Source of the DNA: Kordiimonadales bacterium IMCC3096
GTDB taxonomy: Bacteria; Pseudomonadota; Alphaproteobacteria; Minwuiales; Minwuiaceae
NCBI GenBank assembly: GCA_016865035.1
Contig: CP018227.1
Location: forward strand, 3,315,501 to 3,379,500
Length of the DNA stretch: 64,000 nt
Direction of reading: 5' to 3'
Made by a program: the position numbers and the translations under genes. This document shows positions 28,825 through 38,848 of this stretch, piece by piece. Below the pieces are notes generated by a model. The model did not search any database. It was not told the DNA's origin and saw only the letters and a list, made by a program, of their open reading frames with translations. The stretch's first letter is position 1; the number at the start of each line of letters is the position of its first letter.

Positions 28825-29958
28825 TCAGCCCTGATCGAGCATATCCACGTGCGCGGTCAGGTTCCGGTGAAAGTGACCGATCGCCTGCTCGAAGTGGCCG
28901 AACGTCAGATGGCTGTTGGCGCCGCTTTCCATGTGGGTCTGGATCGTGTGGGCTGCGTCGCGATCCTCGATCAGGCCGGTGTCCTGCACGAAGTTGGCGT
29001 CGCGGCGGGCGACCTCGACATCGATCGGCTTGCCGTCTTCCGGTTTCAGGGTGACCTGATAGATCACCCATTGGGTCTCGGTCGGGCTGACCGGCTCCAG
29101 AATCACCAGCATCGCGTGATCCGTCAGGTAGGAAATGTGCGTGTTCGGAAACAGCTGGTAGACGTCGGTCACCATGCCCTTCAGGCGTCGTTCCTCCCGC
29201 GGAATCTGTCGCAGCTTCTCGATCCGGCGGAAGGGAAAGACGATCCGGGAATTGCGCCCGTAGGTCTCGACGACATTCAGGTTGTCGAAGCCGTAGGGGT
29301 AGAACGACTTATTGTGCAGGGCCTTGATGTGATAGCCCTCCATCGAGGTCTCGCCGATCAGTTTCCAGTTCGATTCATCGGTGAAGCTGATGGAGTTGAA
29401 GACTTCCTGCCCGGGTTCCAGCAGATCTGGCATCTCGCCCAGTGCCCCGTCCGACAGCGGCGTGTCCTGGGTGACGAAGATCAGTCCCCCGCGTTCCTCC
29501 ACCGCATGCACCGGCACCAGCCCGTTGTCCGCCTTGTCCAGACCGGGAAAACCGTCTTCGCCGGGCACATGTTTCAGGCTGCCGTCCAGGCCATAGGTCC
29601 AGGCGTGATAGGGGCAGGCGAAGGACCGCTGGCAGCCCTCCCCCCGCGCCACGGCCATGCCGCGATGGCGGCAGGCATTGCGGAAGGCGCGGGCCACGCC
29701 GTCGTCGCCACGGACCACCAGCAGTGGCGTGCGTGCGGCCGTGCGCGCGATGTATGACCCCGGTTCGCTGAGGGCGGCGGAGGGGCAGAAGGGGACGGGT
29801 ATGCGGCGCAGCACCTCGATCTCGGCGTCGAACCTTTCCCGGGACCGGTAGTTCTCCACCGGCTCCCGCCACACCTGGGTGCCAGCATCCGTCGTCTTGC
29901 CGTCGATGTGACTGAAGATCCGGTCAATCAGATCAGCGTCGTTCAGCAAATGTCCCAT
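28825..29958 (-). CDS. Aromatic-ring-hydroxylating-type Rieske oxygenase, alpha subunit
   Basis: A 377-residue mononuclear-iron oxygenase. Rieske ligands are CRHRG and CPYHAW about 20 residues apart (near residues 90-115). The catalytic domain holds the iron motif MEGYHIKALH. No beta subunit, ferredoxin or reductase gene adjoins. This is typical of single-component-type oxygenases acting on quaternary amines or small aromatics, including the GbcA/carnitine-oxygenase-like branch. The substrate is open. The 174 bases between it and the convergent DMSP lyase gene hold no supported feature. Confidence 0.88.
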   Translation of the reverse strand: MGHLLNDADLIDRIFSHIDGKTTDAGTQVWREPVENYRSRERFDAEIEVLRRIPVPFCPSAALSEPGSYIARTAARTPLLVVRGDDGVARAFRNACRHRGMAVARGEGCQRSFACPYHAWTYGLDGSLKHVPGEDGFPGLDKADNGLVPVHAVEERGGLIFVTQDTPLSDGALGEMPDLLEPGQEVFNSISFTDESNWKLIGETSMEGYHIKALHNKSFYPYGFDNLNVVETYGRNSRIVFPFRRIEKLRQIPREERRLKGMVTDVYQLFPNTHISYLTDHAMLVILEPVSPTETQWVIYQVTLKPEDGKPIDVEVARRDANFVQDTGLIEDRDAAHTIQTHMESGANSHLTFGHFEQAIGHFHRNLTAHVDMLDQG

Positions 29959-30037
29959 CAGTTCCTCCCCGAACCTCCGTCATGAACAGACAGATAGCAT
30001 TGCACCCCGCACCCGCCAAGGAATGGTGTGATGCGTC

Positions 30038-30808
30038 CTAGCCCTTCAGCCGCGACAGGATGGCGGCCATGCGCTCCCGCACATCGGTGATCTCGTAGGT
30101 GGTTTCCGCCTCGTAGGTCAGGCCGTCATCCAGTCCGGCATTCTCGGAGCGCTGGTAGAGATCCTTGTAGGCGGCGATGGAGCCCGAACTGTTGGCGGCC
30201 ATCGCGGCAGCCAGTGCATCAACGCGGGCATCCAGTTCAGCGCGGGGAACGGATTCAAGGGCCAGGCCGTAGCTGGCCGCCTCCGTTCCCGTGATCGTGC
30301 GGGCGGTGAAGGAAAGCTCCTTGGCGCGCATCATGCCGACCTTGCGCGACAGTCGCTGGGTCATGCCCCAGGTCGGGCGCAGGCCGATCATGGCGTGCGT
30401 GTCGCCGAACTTCGCCTCATCGGCGGTGATGGTGATGTCGCAGGCCAGCATGATCTCCAGCGCGCCCGTGAAGCAGAAGCCGTTGACCTTGGCGATCGTC
30501 GCCTGCGGCATCTCCGAGAGCAGTTTCTGCACCCGACGCGCGGCGCTGTTGAGTTCGGTGCCGACGTCTCCGGCGCTGACGTCCTGTCCACTGGCCTGCA
30601 GTGCCTTCAGGTCGACACCGGCGGAAAAGGCCCGGCCCGCGCCGGTCAGCACGACCACAGAGACATCATTGCGCGCCGCAAGGCCGGACAGGGCGTCGCC
30701 AGCCTCCGTCAGCAGATCGATGGTCAGCGCGTTCAGCGCGTCCGGCCGGTTGAAGGTGACGGTGGCGACACCGTCGGCCACTTCAGTGATGATGAATTCA
30801 TGGGCCAT
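30038..30808 (-). CDS. Enoyl-CoA hydratase/isomerase family protein
   Basis: A 256-residue crotonase-fold enzyme acting on acyl-CoA thioesters. The oxyanion-hole segments [11 protein letters not shown] (about residue 60) and [13 protein letters not shown] (about residue 114) are clear. The usual second catalytic Glu region reads [15 protein letters not shown], with differences from true beta-oxidation hydratases. It lies downstream of nothing obvious on the minus strand, 79 bases from the Rieske oxygenase start, and is divergent from the proline-racemase gene. Confidence 0.88.
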   Translation of the reverse strand: MAHEFIITEVADGVATVTFNRPDALNALTIDLLTEAGDALSGLAARNDVSVVVLTGAGRAFSAGVDLKALQASGQDVSAGDVGTELNSAARRVQKLLSEMPQATIAKVNGFCFTGALEIMLACDITITADEAKFGDTHAMIGLRPTWGMTQRLSRKVGMMRAKELSFTARTITGTEAASYGLALESVPRAELDARVDALAAAMAANSSGSIAAYKDLYQRSENAGLDDGLTYEAETTYEITDVRERMAAILSRLKG

Positions 30809-30931
30809 GCGACTGCTCCCCCTTGTGCGCCGGATCGCGGCAGTCTTCCATCAATGGGCGCGCGGCTCAACGGTGCGCCACGCGCAGGCGGGATGCATCG
30901 GCACCAGGGCAGGGAGGCGGAACGGGACAAC

Positions 30932-31957
30932 ATGCGCAGCAGCAAGGTGATCCACGTGATCTCCGCCCATGCGGAGGGGGAGGTGGGCGATGTCATCGTC
31001 GGCGGAGTCGCGCCGCCACCGGGGGAGACCCTCTGGCAACAGCGTGACTTCATCGCGCGGGATGGGGTGCTGCGCGACTTCGTGCTGAACGAACCGCGTG
31101 GCGGTGTCTTTCGCCACGTCAATCTGCTGGTGCCGCCGAAGCACCCGGAGGCCGATGCGGCCTTCATCATCATGGAGCCGGAGGACACACCGCCCATGTC
31201 CGGCTCCAACAGCATCTGCGTCGCGACGGTCCTGCTGGACGCCGGTCTGGTCCCGATGCAGGAACCCGTCACGCATCTGACGCTGGAGGCTCCGGGCGGA
31301 CTGGTGCGGGTCAGGGCCGAATGCCGGGACGGCAAGGCGGAGCGGATCACGGTGCGCAATCTGCCCAGTTTCATGGACAGGGCAGGGGTCGTGCTGGAGG
31401 TTCCTGGTCTTGGCCGGATCACGGTCAACACGGCCTTTGGCGGCGACAGTTTCGTGGTCGTCGATGCCGCCGGACTGGGCTTCGCCATCGTGCCGGAGGA
31501 AGCGCGGGCGCTGGCGGAGATGGGAATCAGGCTGACCAATGCCGCAAACGCGCAACTGGGCTTCCATCATCCGCAGAACCCCGACTGGCGGCACATTTCC
31601 TTCTGCCTGTTCGCGGGACCGCTGGAGCGGCGGGGGCAGGGCCTGCATGCCCGCTCTGCCGTGGCGATCCAGCCGGGCAAGATCGACCGTTCCCCGACCG
31701 GCACCGCGCTGTCGGCGCGGATGGCGATACTGCATGCACAGGGGGGCATGCGGACCGGTGACACGCTGACCGTCGAATCGATCATCGGATCGCATTTCAC
31801 CGGACGCATTGCCGACACCACGATTGTCGGCGACAGGCCTGCGATCATCCCGGAGATTTCCGGACGGGGCTGGATCACCGGCACGCATCAGCACATGCTT
31901 GATCCCGCCGACCCCTGGCCGCGCGGGTATCGGCTGAAGGATACCTGGGGCGTGTAG
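30932..31957 (+). CDS. Proline racemase family protein with Ser/Thr in place of both catalytic Cys
   Basis: A 341-residue two-lobed proline racemase superfamily enzyme (racemases, hydroxyproline 2-epimerases and trans-3-hydroxyproline dehydratases). The first catalytic site is [11 protein letters not shown] with Ser90 where racemases have Cys. The second is [12 protein letters not shown] with Thr256 instead of Cys. Loss of both cysteines rules out classical racemase chemistry; Thr at the second position is typical of the dehydratase branch. ATG 30932 is preceded by a purine-rich stretch (GGGAGGCGGAACGGG). No hydroxyproline catabolic genes adjoin. Confidence 0.85.
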   Translation: MRSSKVIHVISAHAEGEVGDVIVGGVAPPPGETLWQQRDFIARDGVLRDFVLNEPRGGVFRHVNLLVPPKHPEADAAFIIMEPEDTPPMSGSNSICVATVLLDAGLVPMQEPVTHLTLEAPGGLVRVRAECRDGKAERITVRNLPSFMDRAGVVLEVPGLGRITVNTAFGGDSFVVVDAAGLGFAIVPEEARALAEMGIRLTNAANAQLGFHHPQNPDWRHISFCLFAGPLERRGQGLHARSAVAIQPGKIDRSPTGTALSARMAILHAQGGMRTGDTLTVESIIGSHFTGRIADTTIVGDRPAIIPEISGRGWITGTHQHMLDPADPWPRGYRLKDTWGV

Positions 31958-32073
31958 TTGTGGTTCGGGGGGCGAACGGGCAGAGTGTCGCGTGGGCGCA
32001 AATGCCTGATAATGGGGCAGAAGGCTCGTTATGATGCCATGCTGTTCCGATGTTTCCGCCGGAGGATGTTCCC

Positions 32074-32802
32074 ATGCAGGTTGCACCACCGAAAATCACC
32101 ACCACGCGCTGCGATATCTGTGCGATCCGTCATCGTGCGGTCTGCGGCGCGCTGTCGAACGAAGAACTGGCGATGATGAATGCCATTTCGCGACAGCGCG
32201 TGCTGCAACCCGGTGAGCCGATCCTGAGCGCGGGCGACACGATCAACTGGTTCGGCAATATCGTGACCGGCGTAGTCAAGCTGACCAAGCTGTTGAGCGA
32301 CGGACGCCAGCAGATCGTCGGCCTGCAGTTTCCGCCTGATTTCCTGGGCCGGGCGTTCAAGGACCGCAGCCCCTATTTCGCCGAAGCCGCGACCGAGGTG
32401 GAGCTCTGCATCTTCCCGAAGCCCGCGTTCGAGAAGATCCTGAAGGAGAAGCCGGACATGGAGTTCCGGCTGTTCCAGGACACGCTGGACGAACTGGATG
32501 CCGCGCGCGACTGGATGCTGCTGCTGGGACGCAAGACGGCGGCCGAGAAGGTCGCGAGTTTCCTGTACATGATCGCCCGACGGTCCCCCATGATCGGCTG
32601 TGCCCATCACAATGGCGGTGACGAGATCCGCTTTCAGATGCCGCTGAGCCGGTCGGAGATCGCGGACTATCTGGGCCTGACGATCGAGACCGTCAGCCGC
32701 CAGATCGGACGGCTGAAGTCCGACGGTGTGCTGCAACTGCATGCGACGCGGGAATTTTCGGTGCTGGACATGCAACGCCTGACCGAGGTCAGCGGCGAAT
32801 AA
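32074..32802 (+). CDS. fnrL: FNR-type oxygen-sensing transcription regulator (FnrL)
   Basis: A Crp/Fnr regulator of 242 residues. The N-terminal Cys13-x2-Cys16-x7-Cys24 (CDICAIRHRAVC) and distal Cys112 match the [4Fe-4S] ligands of alphaproteobacterial FnrL. A cyclic-nucleotide-like domain and an HTH with ETVSRQIGRLK, the FNR recognition helix (E..SR), follow. ATG 32074 has GGAGGA at the right distance; the ATG 24 bases upstream does not. It sits beside the cbb3 oxidase genes, whose promoter has a perfect FNR site. It probably activates them at low oxygen. Confidence 0.92.
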   Translation: MQVAPPKITTTRCDICAIRHRAVCGALSNEELAMMNAISRQRVLQPGEPILSAGDTINWFGNIVTGVVKLTKLLSDGRQQIVGLQFPPDFLGRAFKDRSPYFAEAATEVELCIFPKPAFEKILKEKPDMEFRLFQDTLDELDAARDWMLLLGRKTAAEKVASFLYMIARRSPMIGCAHHNGGDEIRFQMPLSRSEIADYLGLTIETVSRQIGRLKSDGVLQLHATREFSVLDMQRLTEVSGE

Positions 32803-33283
32803 GGCGCAGTTCCGCGATCACCTGATCCTCCCATGCCATGTGGCGGCGCATCTGGCTGAAGAAGTGCCGGATCAGATAGCCGAGTGCGTCGGCGCGGGCC
32901 GGGTCCTGCCGGGTGCCATATTCTTCCAGCGCCTCGGCCAGTTCCAGCATGATCGTTTCGTTGTCATGGTGCTCCTCGATGATCAGACCGGCGGCCTGCC
33001 TCAGCCATGCCTGTCCTTCCTTGCTGCGGCCCAGCGCCTCCTTCAGTGCGGCTTCCTCGTGCCGGCAATGGGCGGGAATGCCGAACTGCAGCAGGGTGAT
33101 CAGTTCCGAGAGACTTTCGCGCCGGGGGACGACGGGCAGGGCATCGGCAATGGCCTCCAGCCTGTCGCAGACAGCGCGGATCAGATCGTGTTCCGCACGG
33201 AAACTGGATTCGCTGTCGGCCTCCGCCGTCATCTGCGCAGTCATCGCCTGTTTCAGTGGAGAAAATGGCAGTTTTTGGTCCAT
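32789..33283 (-). CDS. Hemerythrin domain-containing protein
   Basis: A small helical di-iron protein. His/Glu/Asp ligand positions are visible as FRAEHDLI, HCRHEEAAL, EEHHDNE and RHMAWED. ATG 33283 (MDQKLPFSPLK) gives 164 residues. The frame is open back to 33400, but that extension would run across the FNR box, so the shorter start is preferred. Its 3' end overlaps fnrL by 14 bases tail to tail. Divergent from ccoN with the FNR box between, so it may also be under FnrL. Role probably oxygen or NO/iron sensing; not proven. Confidence 0.8.
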   Translation of the reverse strand: MDQKLPFSPLKQAMTAQMTAEADSESSFRAEHDLIRAVCDRLEAIADALPVVPRRESLSELITLLQFGIPAHCRHEEAALKEALGRSKEGQAWLRQAAGLIIEEHHDNETIMLELAEALEEYGTRQDPARADALGYLIRHFFSQMRRHMAWEDQVIAELRLIRR

Positions 33284-33365
33284 TGATTGAGCCAGTTCCT
33301 GGAGGGCAGCGACGCCCGCTGCGTGGTCGATTGATGCAAGTGTCTCACACGCGCGTGGTTGTGAA

Positions 33366-33379
33366 TTGATCCAGATCAA
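33366..33379. promoter_or_regulatory. FNR box
   Basis: TTGATCCAGATCAA is a perfect match to the palindromic FNR consensus TTGAT-N4-ATCAA. A class II promoter centred here (33372.5) would start transcription near 33414, about 40 bases before the ccoN ATG. The site is symmetric and also about 83 bases upstream of the hemerythrin start, so it could serve both directions. Confidence 0.88.
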
Positions 33380-33453
33380 GGCGTCGGGACCGGCCCCCAC
33401 CTACTGCTCTCGGCATGCAGCTCCCGTTCGGAGCGGAAGCAGAGGGAACTTCC

Positions 33454-35070
33454 ATGGGCAATGTAGTCTTGATCATCCTGCTGGGCCTCGCCGCCGTGGC
33501 AGGTCTATTCGGTGCGGCGCGGGGACACGACGCACTGTTCCAGGCCCATGCCTGGGTCATTGTCGCGGCCAGTCTGGTTGCGATCGTCGCGCTGCTGCAA
33601 CGGCTCGACAGGCCGTCGCAGGAGGATACGGAGAACAGCTATGCCGACGGCGTCGTCCGTTTCGGCGTCATCGCGACCGTGTTCTGGGGGGTCGTCGGCT
33701 TCCTGGTCGGGCTGGTCATCGCCTTGCAACTGGCGTTCCCCGAGCTCAATCTCGGATATTCCTTCTCCAGTTTCGGACGCTTGCGGCCGCTGCATACCTC
33801 TGCGGTGATCTTTGCCTTCGGCGGCAACGCGCTGCTCGCCACCAGCTTCTATGTCGTGCAGCGGACCTGCCGCACCCGGCTGGCGCTGGGCGGGCTGCAC
33901 TGGTTCGTTTTCTGGGGCTATCAGCTCTTCATCGTGCTGGCGGCCACCGGCTACGTCATGGGTGTCACCCAGTCGAAGGAATATGCGGAACCGGAATGGT
34001 ACGTCGACATCTGGCTGACGCTGGTGTGGGTGGCCTATCTGCTGGTCTTCCTGTTCACGCTGTTCAAGCGCAAGGAACCGCACATCTACGTTGCCAACTG
34101 GTTCTATCTCGCCTTCATCGTCACCGTCGCCATGCTGCATCTGGTGAACAATCTGGCGGTGCCGGTTTCCTTCCTGGGTTCCAAGAGCTATTCGGCCTTC
34201 TCCGGCGTGCAGGATGCGCTGACCCAGTGGTGGTACGGCCATAACGCAGTCGGCTTCTTCCTGACCGCGGGCTTCCTCGGCATGATGTACTACTTCGTGC
34301 CGAAGCAGGCGGAACGGCCGGTCTACAGCTATCGCCTCTCGATCATCCATTTCTGGGCGCTGATCTTCCTCTACATCTGGGCCGGTCCGCATCACCTGCA
34401 CTACACGGCGCTGCCGGACTGGGCGCAGACCCTGGGAATGGTGTTCTCCATCATGCTGTGGATGCCCAGCTGGGGCGGCATGATCAATGGCCTGATGACC
34501 CTGTCGGGGGCCTGGGACAAGCTGCGTACCGATCCCGTGCTGCGCATGATGGTCGTCGCGGTCGCCTTCTACGGCATGTCGACCTTCGAGGGGCCGATGA
34601 TGTCCATCAAGGCGGTGAACGGGCTCAGCCACTACACCGACTGGACCATCGGGCACGTGCATTCCGGTGCGCTCGGCTGGGTTGGCATGATCAGCTTCGG
34701 TGCGGTCTACTTCCTGGTGCCACGGCTCTGGAACCGGGCCGGCCTCTACAGCCTGCGACTTGTCAGCTGGCATGTCTGGCTGGCGACCATCGGCATCGTC
34801 ATCTACGCGGCGGCGATGTGGGTCAGCGGTATCACCCAGGGCCTGATGTGGCGCGAGTACGACCCGAACGGCTTCCTGGTCTACAGCTTCGCCGAGACGG
34901 TCAATGCCATGCATCCCTTCTACGTCATCCGGGCGTTCGGCGGTCTGGTCTACATCAGCGGTGCCTTCCTGATGGTCTACAACGTCTGGCGGACCATCAA
35001 GGGCACGCCTGAAATCCGCGCCGTCGCCAGCGACGTCCCGGCAACCGCAACCGCCAACTCGGCAGCCTGA
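33454..35070 (+). CDS. ccoN: Cytochrome c oxidase cbb3-type, subunit I
   Basis: Catalytic membrane subunit with the heme b / b3-CuB center, reducing O2 with very high affinity and pumping protons. The 538-residue protein has twelve or more hydrophobic helices and conserved His ligands in [30 protein letters not shown] and the [10 protein letters not shown] region. ATG 33454 follows AGAGGGA. An upstream in-frame ATG at 33415 would lie at the predicted transcription start and is rejected. First gene of ccoNOQP. Confidence 0.96.
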   Translation: MGNVVLIILLGLAAVAGLFGAARGHDALFQAHAWVIVAASLVAIVALLQRLDRPSQEDTENSYADGVVRFGVIATVFWGVVGFLVGLVIALQLAFPELNLGYSFSSFGRLRPLHTSAVIFAFGGNALLATSFYVVQRTCRTRLALGGLHWFVFWGYQLFIVLAATGYVMGVTQSKEYAEPEWYVDIWLTLVWVAYLLVFLFTLFKRKEPHIYVANWFYLAFIVTVAMLHLVNNLAVPVSFLGSKSYSAFSGVQDALTQWWYGHNAVGFFLTAGFLGMMYYFVPKQAERPVYSYRLSIIHFWALIFLYIWAGPHHLHYTALPDWAQTLGMVFSIMLWMPSWGGMINGLMTLSGAWDKLRTDPVLRMMVVAVAFYGMSTFEGPMMSIKAVNGLSHYTDWTIGHVHSGALGWVGMISFGAVYFLVPRLWNRAGLYSLRLVSWHVWLATIGIVIYAAAMWVSGITQGLMWREYDPNGFLVYSFAETVNAMHPFYVIRAFGGLVYISGAFLMVYNVWRTIKGTPEIRAVASDVPATATANSAA

Positions 35071-35081
35071 GGGAGGATCCG

Positions 35082-35807
35082 ATGAAATTCGATCATTCAC
35101 GCATCGAAAAGAACGCCACCCTGATGCTGGTGCTCAGCCTGCTTGTCGTCTCCATCGGCGGCATCGTCGAGATCGCGCCTCTGTTCTACATGCAGAACAC
35201 GATCGAGAAGGTGGAGGGGGTGCGTCCCTATTCACCGCTGGAACTGGCCGGGCGCAACATCTACGTGCGGGAGGGCTGCTACAACTGTCACAGCCAGATG
35301 ATCCGTCCCATGCGGGATGAGGTGGAGCGCTATGGCCACTACAGCCTGGCGGCGGAGAGCATGTACGACCATCCCTTCCAGTGGGGGTCGAAACGCACGG
35401 GACCCGATCTGGCCCGGGTCGGGCAGCGCTATTCGAACGAATGGCATGTCCAGCACCTGACGGATCCCCGTTCCGTCGTGCCGGAATCGGTCATGCCCGG
35501 ATACAGGTTCCTGCTGACATCCGAACTCAGGACAGATGATATCGTCGCGCACCTGAAGGCAAATCGGGCGGTGGGTGTCCCCTACGACGATGCCATGATC
35601 GAGGCAGCGGAGGCCGACATCCGGGACCAGGCCGATCCGGATGCCGACTGGGACGGGCTGCTCGCCCGCTACCCCAAGGCCCAGACGGGTGATTTCGACG
35701 GCAATCCGCGTGCCCTGACGGAGATGGATGCGCTGATCGCCTACATGCAGATGCTCGGCACCCTGGTGGACTTCTCCGCCTACCGCGCCGATGAAAATTT
35801 CAGGTGA
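35082..35807 (+). CDS. ccoO: Cytochrome c oxidase cbb3-type, subunit II (mono-heme)
   Basis: A membrane-anchored c-type cytochrome of 241 residues. One N-terminal helix (residues 12-35) is followed by the periplasmic heme site CYNCH at residues 66-70, with an axial Met in the later VMPGY segment. It passes electrons from CcoP to CcoN. It starts 11 bases after the ccoN stop. Confidence 0.96.
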   Translation: MKFDHSRIEKNATLMLVLSLLVVSIGGIVEIAPLFYMQNTIEKVEGVRPYSPLELAGRNIYVREGCYNCHSQMIRPMRDEVERYGHYSLAAESMYDHPFQWGSKRTGPDLARVGQRYSNEWHVQHLTDPRSVVPESVMPGYRFLLTSELRTDDIVAHLKANRAVGVPYDDAMIEAAEADIRDQADPDADWDGLLARYPKAQTGDFDGNPRALTEMDALIAYMQMLGTLVDFSAYRADENFR

Positions 35808-35812
35808 GCATG

Positions 35813-35992
35813 ATGGATCACGAAACACTGCGGCATCTGGCCGATACCTGGGGTCTGGTCTTTCTGTTCCTGACCTTCGTCGTTGCGGTTGCGGTGCTGT
35901 TCCGCCCCGGTGCCGGAAGCCATTTCCGGAAATGTGCGGAGTTGCCCCTCAAGGATGATCGGAAGCCTGACGTGCGGGAGCCTGGCAAATGA
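35813..35992 (+). CDS. ccoQ: cbb3-type oxidase small subunit CcoQ
   Basis: A 59-residue protein with one membrane helix (WGLVFLFLTFVVAVAVLF) and a basic cytoplasmic tail, typical of CcoQ/FixQ, which stabilises the oxidase. AGGTGAG lies just upstream of ATG 35813. GTG 35804 and ATG 35810 are alternative in-frame starts, and the GTG would overlap the ccoO stop. Its stop overlaps the ccoP start by 4 bases. Confidence 0.88.
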   Translation: MDHETLRHLADTWGLVFLFLTFVVAVAVLFRPGAGSHFRKCAELPLKDDRKPDVREPGK

Positions 35993-36858
35993 GCGAGAAA
36001 AAGACAGACGAGGTGACCGGCGTCGACACCACCGGTCATGAGTGGGACGGCATTCGGGAACTGGACAATCCCTTGCCACGCTGGTGGCTCTGGACGTTCC
36101 TGGCCTGCATTGTCTGGGCCTTCGGATACATGATCTTCTATCCTGCGGTGCCCATGGTGTCGGAGGCGACACCCGGAGTGCTTGGCTATTCCAGCCGTGC
36201 CGCCGTGCATCAGGACATCCAGGATGCCCGCGCTGCCCAGTCGGAGATGATCTCGAAGGTCGATAGCCTGCCGCTCGCCGAGATTCGCCAGGATGCCGAC
36301 ATGCTGCAGTTCGCGATCAACGGTGGCCGTGCGGCCTTTGCCGTGAATTGCTCGCAGTGTCATGGGTCGGGGGCGGCCGGGTCTCCCGGTTATCCGAACC
36401 TGAACGATGACGAATGGATCTGGGGCGGCGATCTGGAGAACATTGCAACCACCCTGCGGCATGGCATCCGTCACCCCGGTGACGATGAGACCCGCTTCTC
36501 GGAAATGCCGGCCTTCGGGCGCGACGGCATTCTGGACAGGGAACAGGTCAAGGCGGTGGCGAACCGGGTCCTTGCGTTCGCCGGCCAGCCGCATGACGCG
36601 GAACTGGCAGCGGAGGGTGCCGAGCTCTATGCGGACAACTGTGCCGCCTGCCACGGTGATGCCGGAAAGGGTGACCGTGAACAGGGGGCGCCGAACCTCG
36701 CGGATGCCATCTGGCTCTACGGCAGCACGGAGGCTGACATTGCCCGGCAGATCCACGCCCCGCGTCACGGCGTCATGCCCGCCTGGGGGGACAAGCTCGA
36801 CCCGGTGACGATCAAGCAGCTCACCATCTATGTCCATTCTCTCGGTGGCGGGGAGTAG
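35989..36858 (+). CDS. ccoP: Cytochrome c oxidase cbb3-type, subunit III (di-heme)
   Basis: A di-heme c-type cytochrome of 289 residues. An N-terminal membrane helix (about 34-53) follows the characteristic HEWDGIRELDNPLPRWW. Heme sites are CSQCH (121-125) and CAACH (218-222), with axial Met residues in EMPAFG and VMPAWG. It is the entry point for electrons from soluble cytochrome c. Overlaps ccoQ by 4 bases. Confidence 0.96.
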   Translation: MSEKKTDEVTGVDTTGHEWDGIRELDNPLPRWWLWTFLACIVWAFGYMIFYPAVPMVSEATPGVLGYSSRAAVHQDIQDARAAQSEMISKVDSLPLAEIRQDADMLQFAINGGRAAFAVNCSQCHGSGAAGSPGYPNLNDDEWIWGGDLENIATTLRHGIRHPGDDETRFSEMPAFGRDGILDREQVKAVANRVLAFAGQPHDAELAAEGAELYADNCAACHGDAGKGDREQGAPNLADAIWLYGSTEADIARQIHAPRHGVMPAWGDKLDPVTIKQLTIYVHSLGGGE

Positions 36859-36864
36859 CAACCT

Positions 36865-38358
36865 GTGGCCAGCAAGGATGCCAATGTAGCGGTTGATGGC
36901 GTCGCACGGATCGAGGTGGAGGCGGTCAACAGCCGCCAGCACCGCTCCCTCTACAAGGCACGGGAATCGATCCACCCCATGCGGGTCGCCGGAACCTTCC
37001 GGCGGCTGAAGTGGTGGATCATGGGTGTCCTGCTGGCCATCTATTACGTGACCCCCTGGCTGCGCTGGGACCGTGGTGTCGGCATGCCCGACCAGGCGGT
37101 GCTGGTGGACCTGGAGCATCGCCGGTTCTTCTTCTTCTTCATCGAGATCTGGCCGCAGGAATTCTATTACGTCGCGGGCATGCTGATCATGGCCGGGATC
37201 GGGCTGTTCCTCGTCACCTCGGTGCTGGGACGGGCCTGGTGCGGCTATGCCTGCCCGCAGACCGTCTGGGTTGATCTCTACGTCCATGTGGAACGCTGGC
37301 TGGAGGGGGACAGGAACGCCCGCTTCCGTCTCGACAAGTCACCATGGAACGCCGCGAAGATCCGCAAGCGGTTCACCAAGTACCTGATCTGGCTGCTGAT
37401 CGCGGTCGCGACAGGCGGCGCCTGGGTCTTCTATTTTGCCGACGCGCCGGCCCTGTTCGTGAAGCTGTTCACGCTGGAGGCGTCGGCGATCGCCTATGTC
37501 ACCGTCGGTGTGCTGACCGCCACGACATTCGTCTTCGGCGGCTTCATGCGCGAACAGGTCTGCACCTACATGTGTCCCTGGCCGCGCATCCAGGCGGCGA
37601 TGATGGACGAGAACTCGCTGACCGTGACCTATCAGGACTGGCGGGGGGAGCCGCGTGGCCGCCACCGCAAGTCGGCCGACGCGTCCCAGCTGGGGGACTG
37701 CATCGACTGCAACCAGTGTGTCGCGGTCTGCCCGATGGGCATCGACATTCGCGACGGCCAGCAACTGGAATGCATCAACTGCGCGCTCTGCGTCGATGCC
37801 TGCAACAGCATCATGGCGCGGACCGGCGGCACGCCCGACCTGATTTCCTACACCACACTGAAGAGCTACGAGGCCAATGCCGACGGGCGTCCCGCCCTGC
37901 CGCTGAAGAAGACCATCTTCCGCGCCCGCACGCTGCTCTATGCAACGCTCTGGTCCTGCATCGGCCTGGCGATGCTGTTCGTCCTGTTCACCCGCGACAG
38001 GCTGGACATCAACGTCCTGCGCGACCGCAATCCGCAGTATGTGGTGCTTTCCGACGGCAGCATCCGCAATGGCTACACCGTGAAGATCCTGAACATGGAG
38101 CAGCGGGAACGCCGTGTCCTGCTGCAGATCTCGGATCTGCCGGATGCGCTGATGACTGTGGTTGGCGATGACCTCTGGCCAAGCCGTACACGCGAATTCG
38201 TGCTGGACGCGGATCAGGTGCAGCAGTTGCAGGTCTATGTTGCCGTGCCCCGTGAGTCGGTCGAACCCGGCGCAAACAGCTTCCGCTTCTCGGTCACGGA
38301 CCTGACCGGCATCGAGCAGGCGCACTATGGCGCGATCTTCAGGGCACCGGAGGAGTAA
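36865..38358 (+). CDS. ccoG: Cytochrome c oxidase accessory protein CcoG (FixG/RdxA)
   Basis: A 497-residue polyferredoxin membrane protein used in cbb3 biogenesis, reported to reduce Cu(II) for the CuB site. There are several hydrophobic helices, the CGYACPQTVW segment, and two [4Fe-4S] motifs (CIDCNQCVAVCP and CINCALCVDAC near residues 275-315). A C-terminal Ig-like domain closes the protein. The start is GTG at 36865 with GGGGAG upstream, 6 bases after ccoP. Confidence 0.94.
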   Translation: MASKDANVAVDGVARIEVEAVNSRQHRSLYKARESIHPMRVAGTFRRLKWWIMGVLLAIYYVTPWLRWDRGVGMPDQAVLVDLEHRRFFFFFIEIWPQEFYYVAGMLIMAGIGLFLVTSVLGRAWCGYACPQTVWVDLYVHVERWLEGDRNARFRLDKSPWNAAKIRKRFTKYLIWLLIAVATGGAWVFYFADAPALFVKLFTLEASAIAYVTVGVLTATTFVFGGFMREQVCTYMCPWPRIQAAMMDENSLTVTYQDWRGEPRGRHRKSADASQLGDCIDCNQCVAVCPMGIDIRDGQQLECINCALCVDACNSIMARTGGTPDLISYTTLKSYEANADGRPALPLKKTIFRARTLLYATLWSCIGLAMLFVLFTRDRLDINVLRDRNPQYVVLSDGSIRNGYTVKILNMEQRERRVLLQISDLPDALMTVVGDDLWPSRTREFVLDADQVQQLQVYVAVPRESVEPGANSFRFSVTDLTGIEQAHYGAIFRAPEE

Positions 38359-38362
38359 GGCA

Positions 38363-38848
38363 ATGAGTGCAGTGCATGTCGAGAAGCCGTTCACCGGACG
38401 CCGGATGCTGATCTATGTCCTCGCGTTCTTCGGTGTGATCATTGCCGTCAACATGGTGCTGATGACCATGGCACTGAGGACGGACAACGGGCTGGTGGTG
38501 CGCAACAGCTATGTCGCAAGCCAGAACTTCAACCGGGACCAGGACGAGGCCCGGGCACAGGCAGCCCTGAACTGGTCCGTGGCGCTGGTCTGGAATGATG
38601 GTGAGCTGTCCCTGACCTATCGCGATGCGCAGGGCATGCCGCTGCGCGACCTGGAGGTCACGGGCCGGGTAGGACGCCCGGTGACCGCCCGTGACGACCG
38701 TGCTGTCGTGCTGACCAGGACAGGCTCCGGCAGCTACACGACGGAACTGCCCCTGGGGGCCGGTTTCTGGGATGTGGACCTGACGGCCACCAATGCGGAC
38801 GGACAGCGGTTCCGGCGGATCTTCCAGATCAGGGTCGGAGAGGACTGA
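38363..38848 (+). CDS. ccoH: cbb3 assembly protein FixH
   Basis: A 161-residue membrane-anchored protein with one N-terminal helix (about residues 14-34) and a periplasmic beta-rich domain, as in FixH/CcoH. It is needed for stable assembly of the oxidase with the copper ATPase. ATG 38363 has GGAGGAGTAAGG just upstream. Its stop overlaps the ccoI start by one base. Confidence 0.9.
   Translation: MSAVHVEKPFTGRRMLIYVLAFFGVIIAVNMVLMTMALRTDNGLVVRNSYVASQNFNRDQDEARAQAALNWSVALVWNDGELSLTYRDAQGMPLRDLEVTGRVGRPVTARDDRAVVLTRTGSGSYTTELPLGAGFWDVDLTATNADGQRFRRIFQIRVGED

Noticed and set aside
33284-33400. Longer N-terminus for the hemerythrin gene
   Set aside because: It would place the FNR box inside the coding region, and hemerythrin ligand helices begin after residue 60 of that version; the shorter start fits better.
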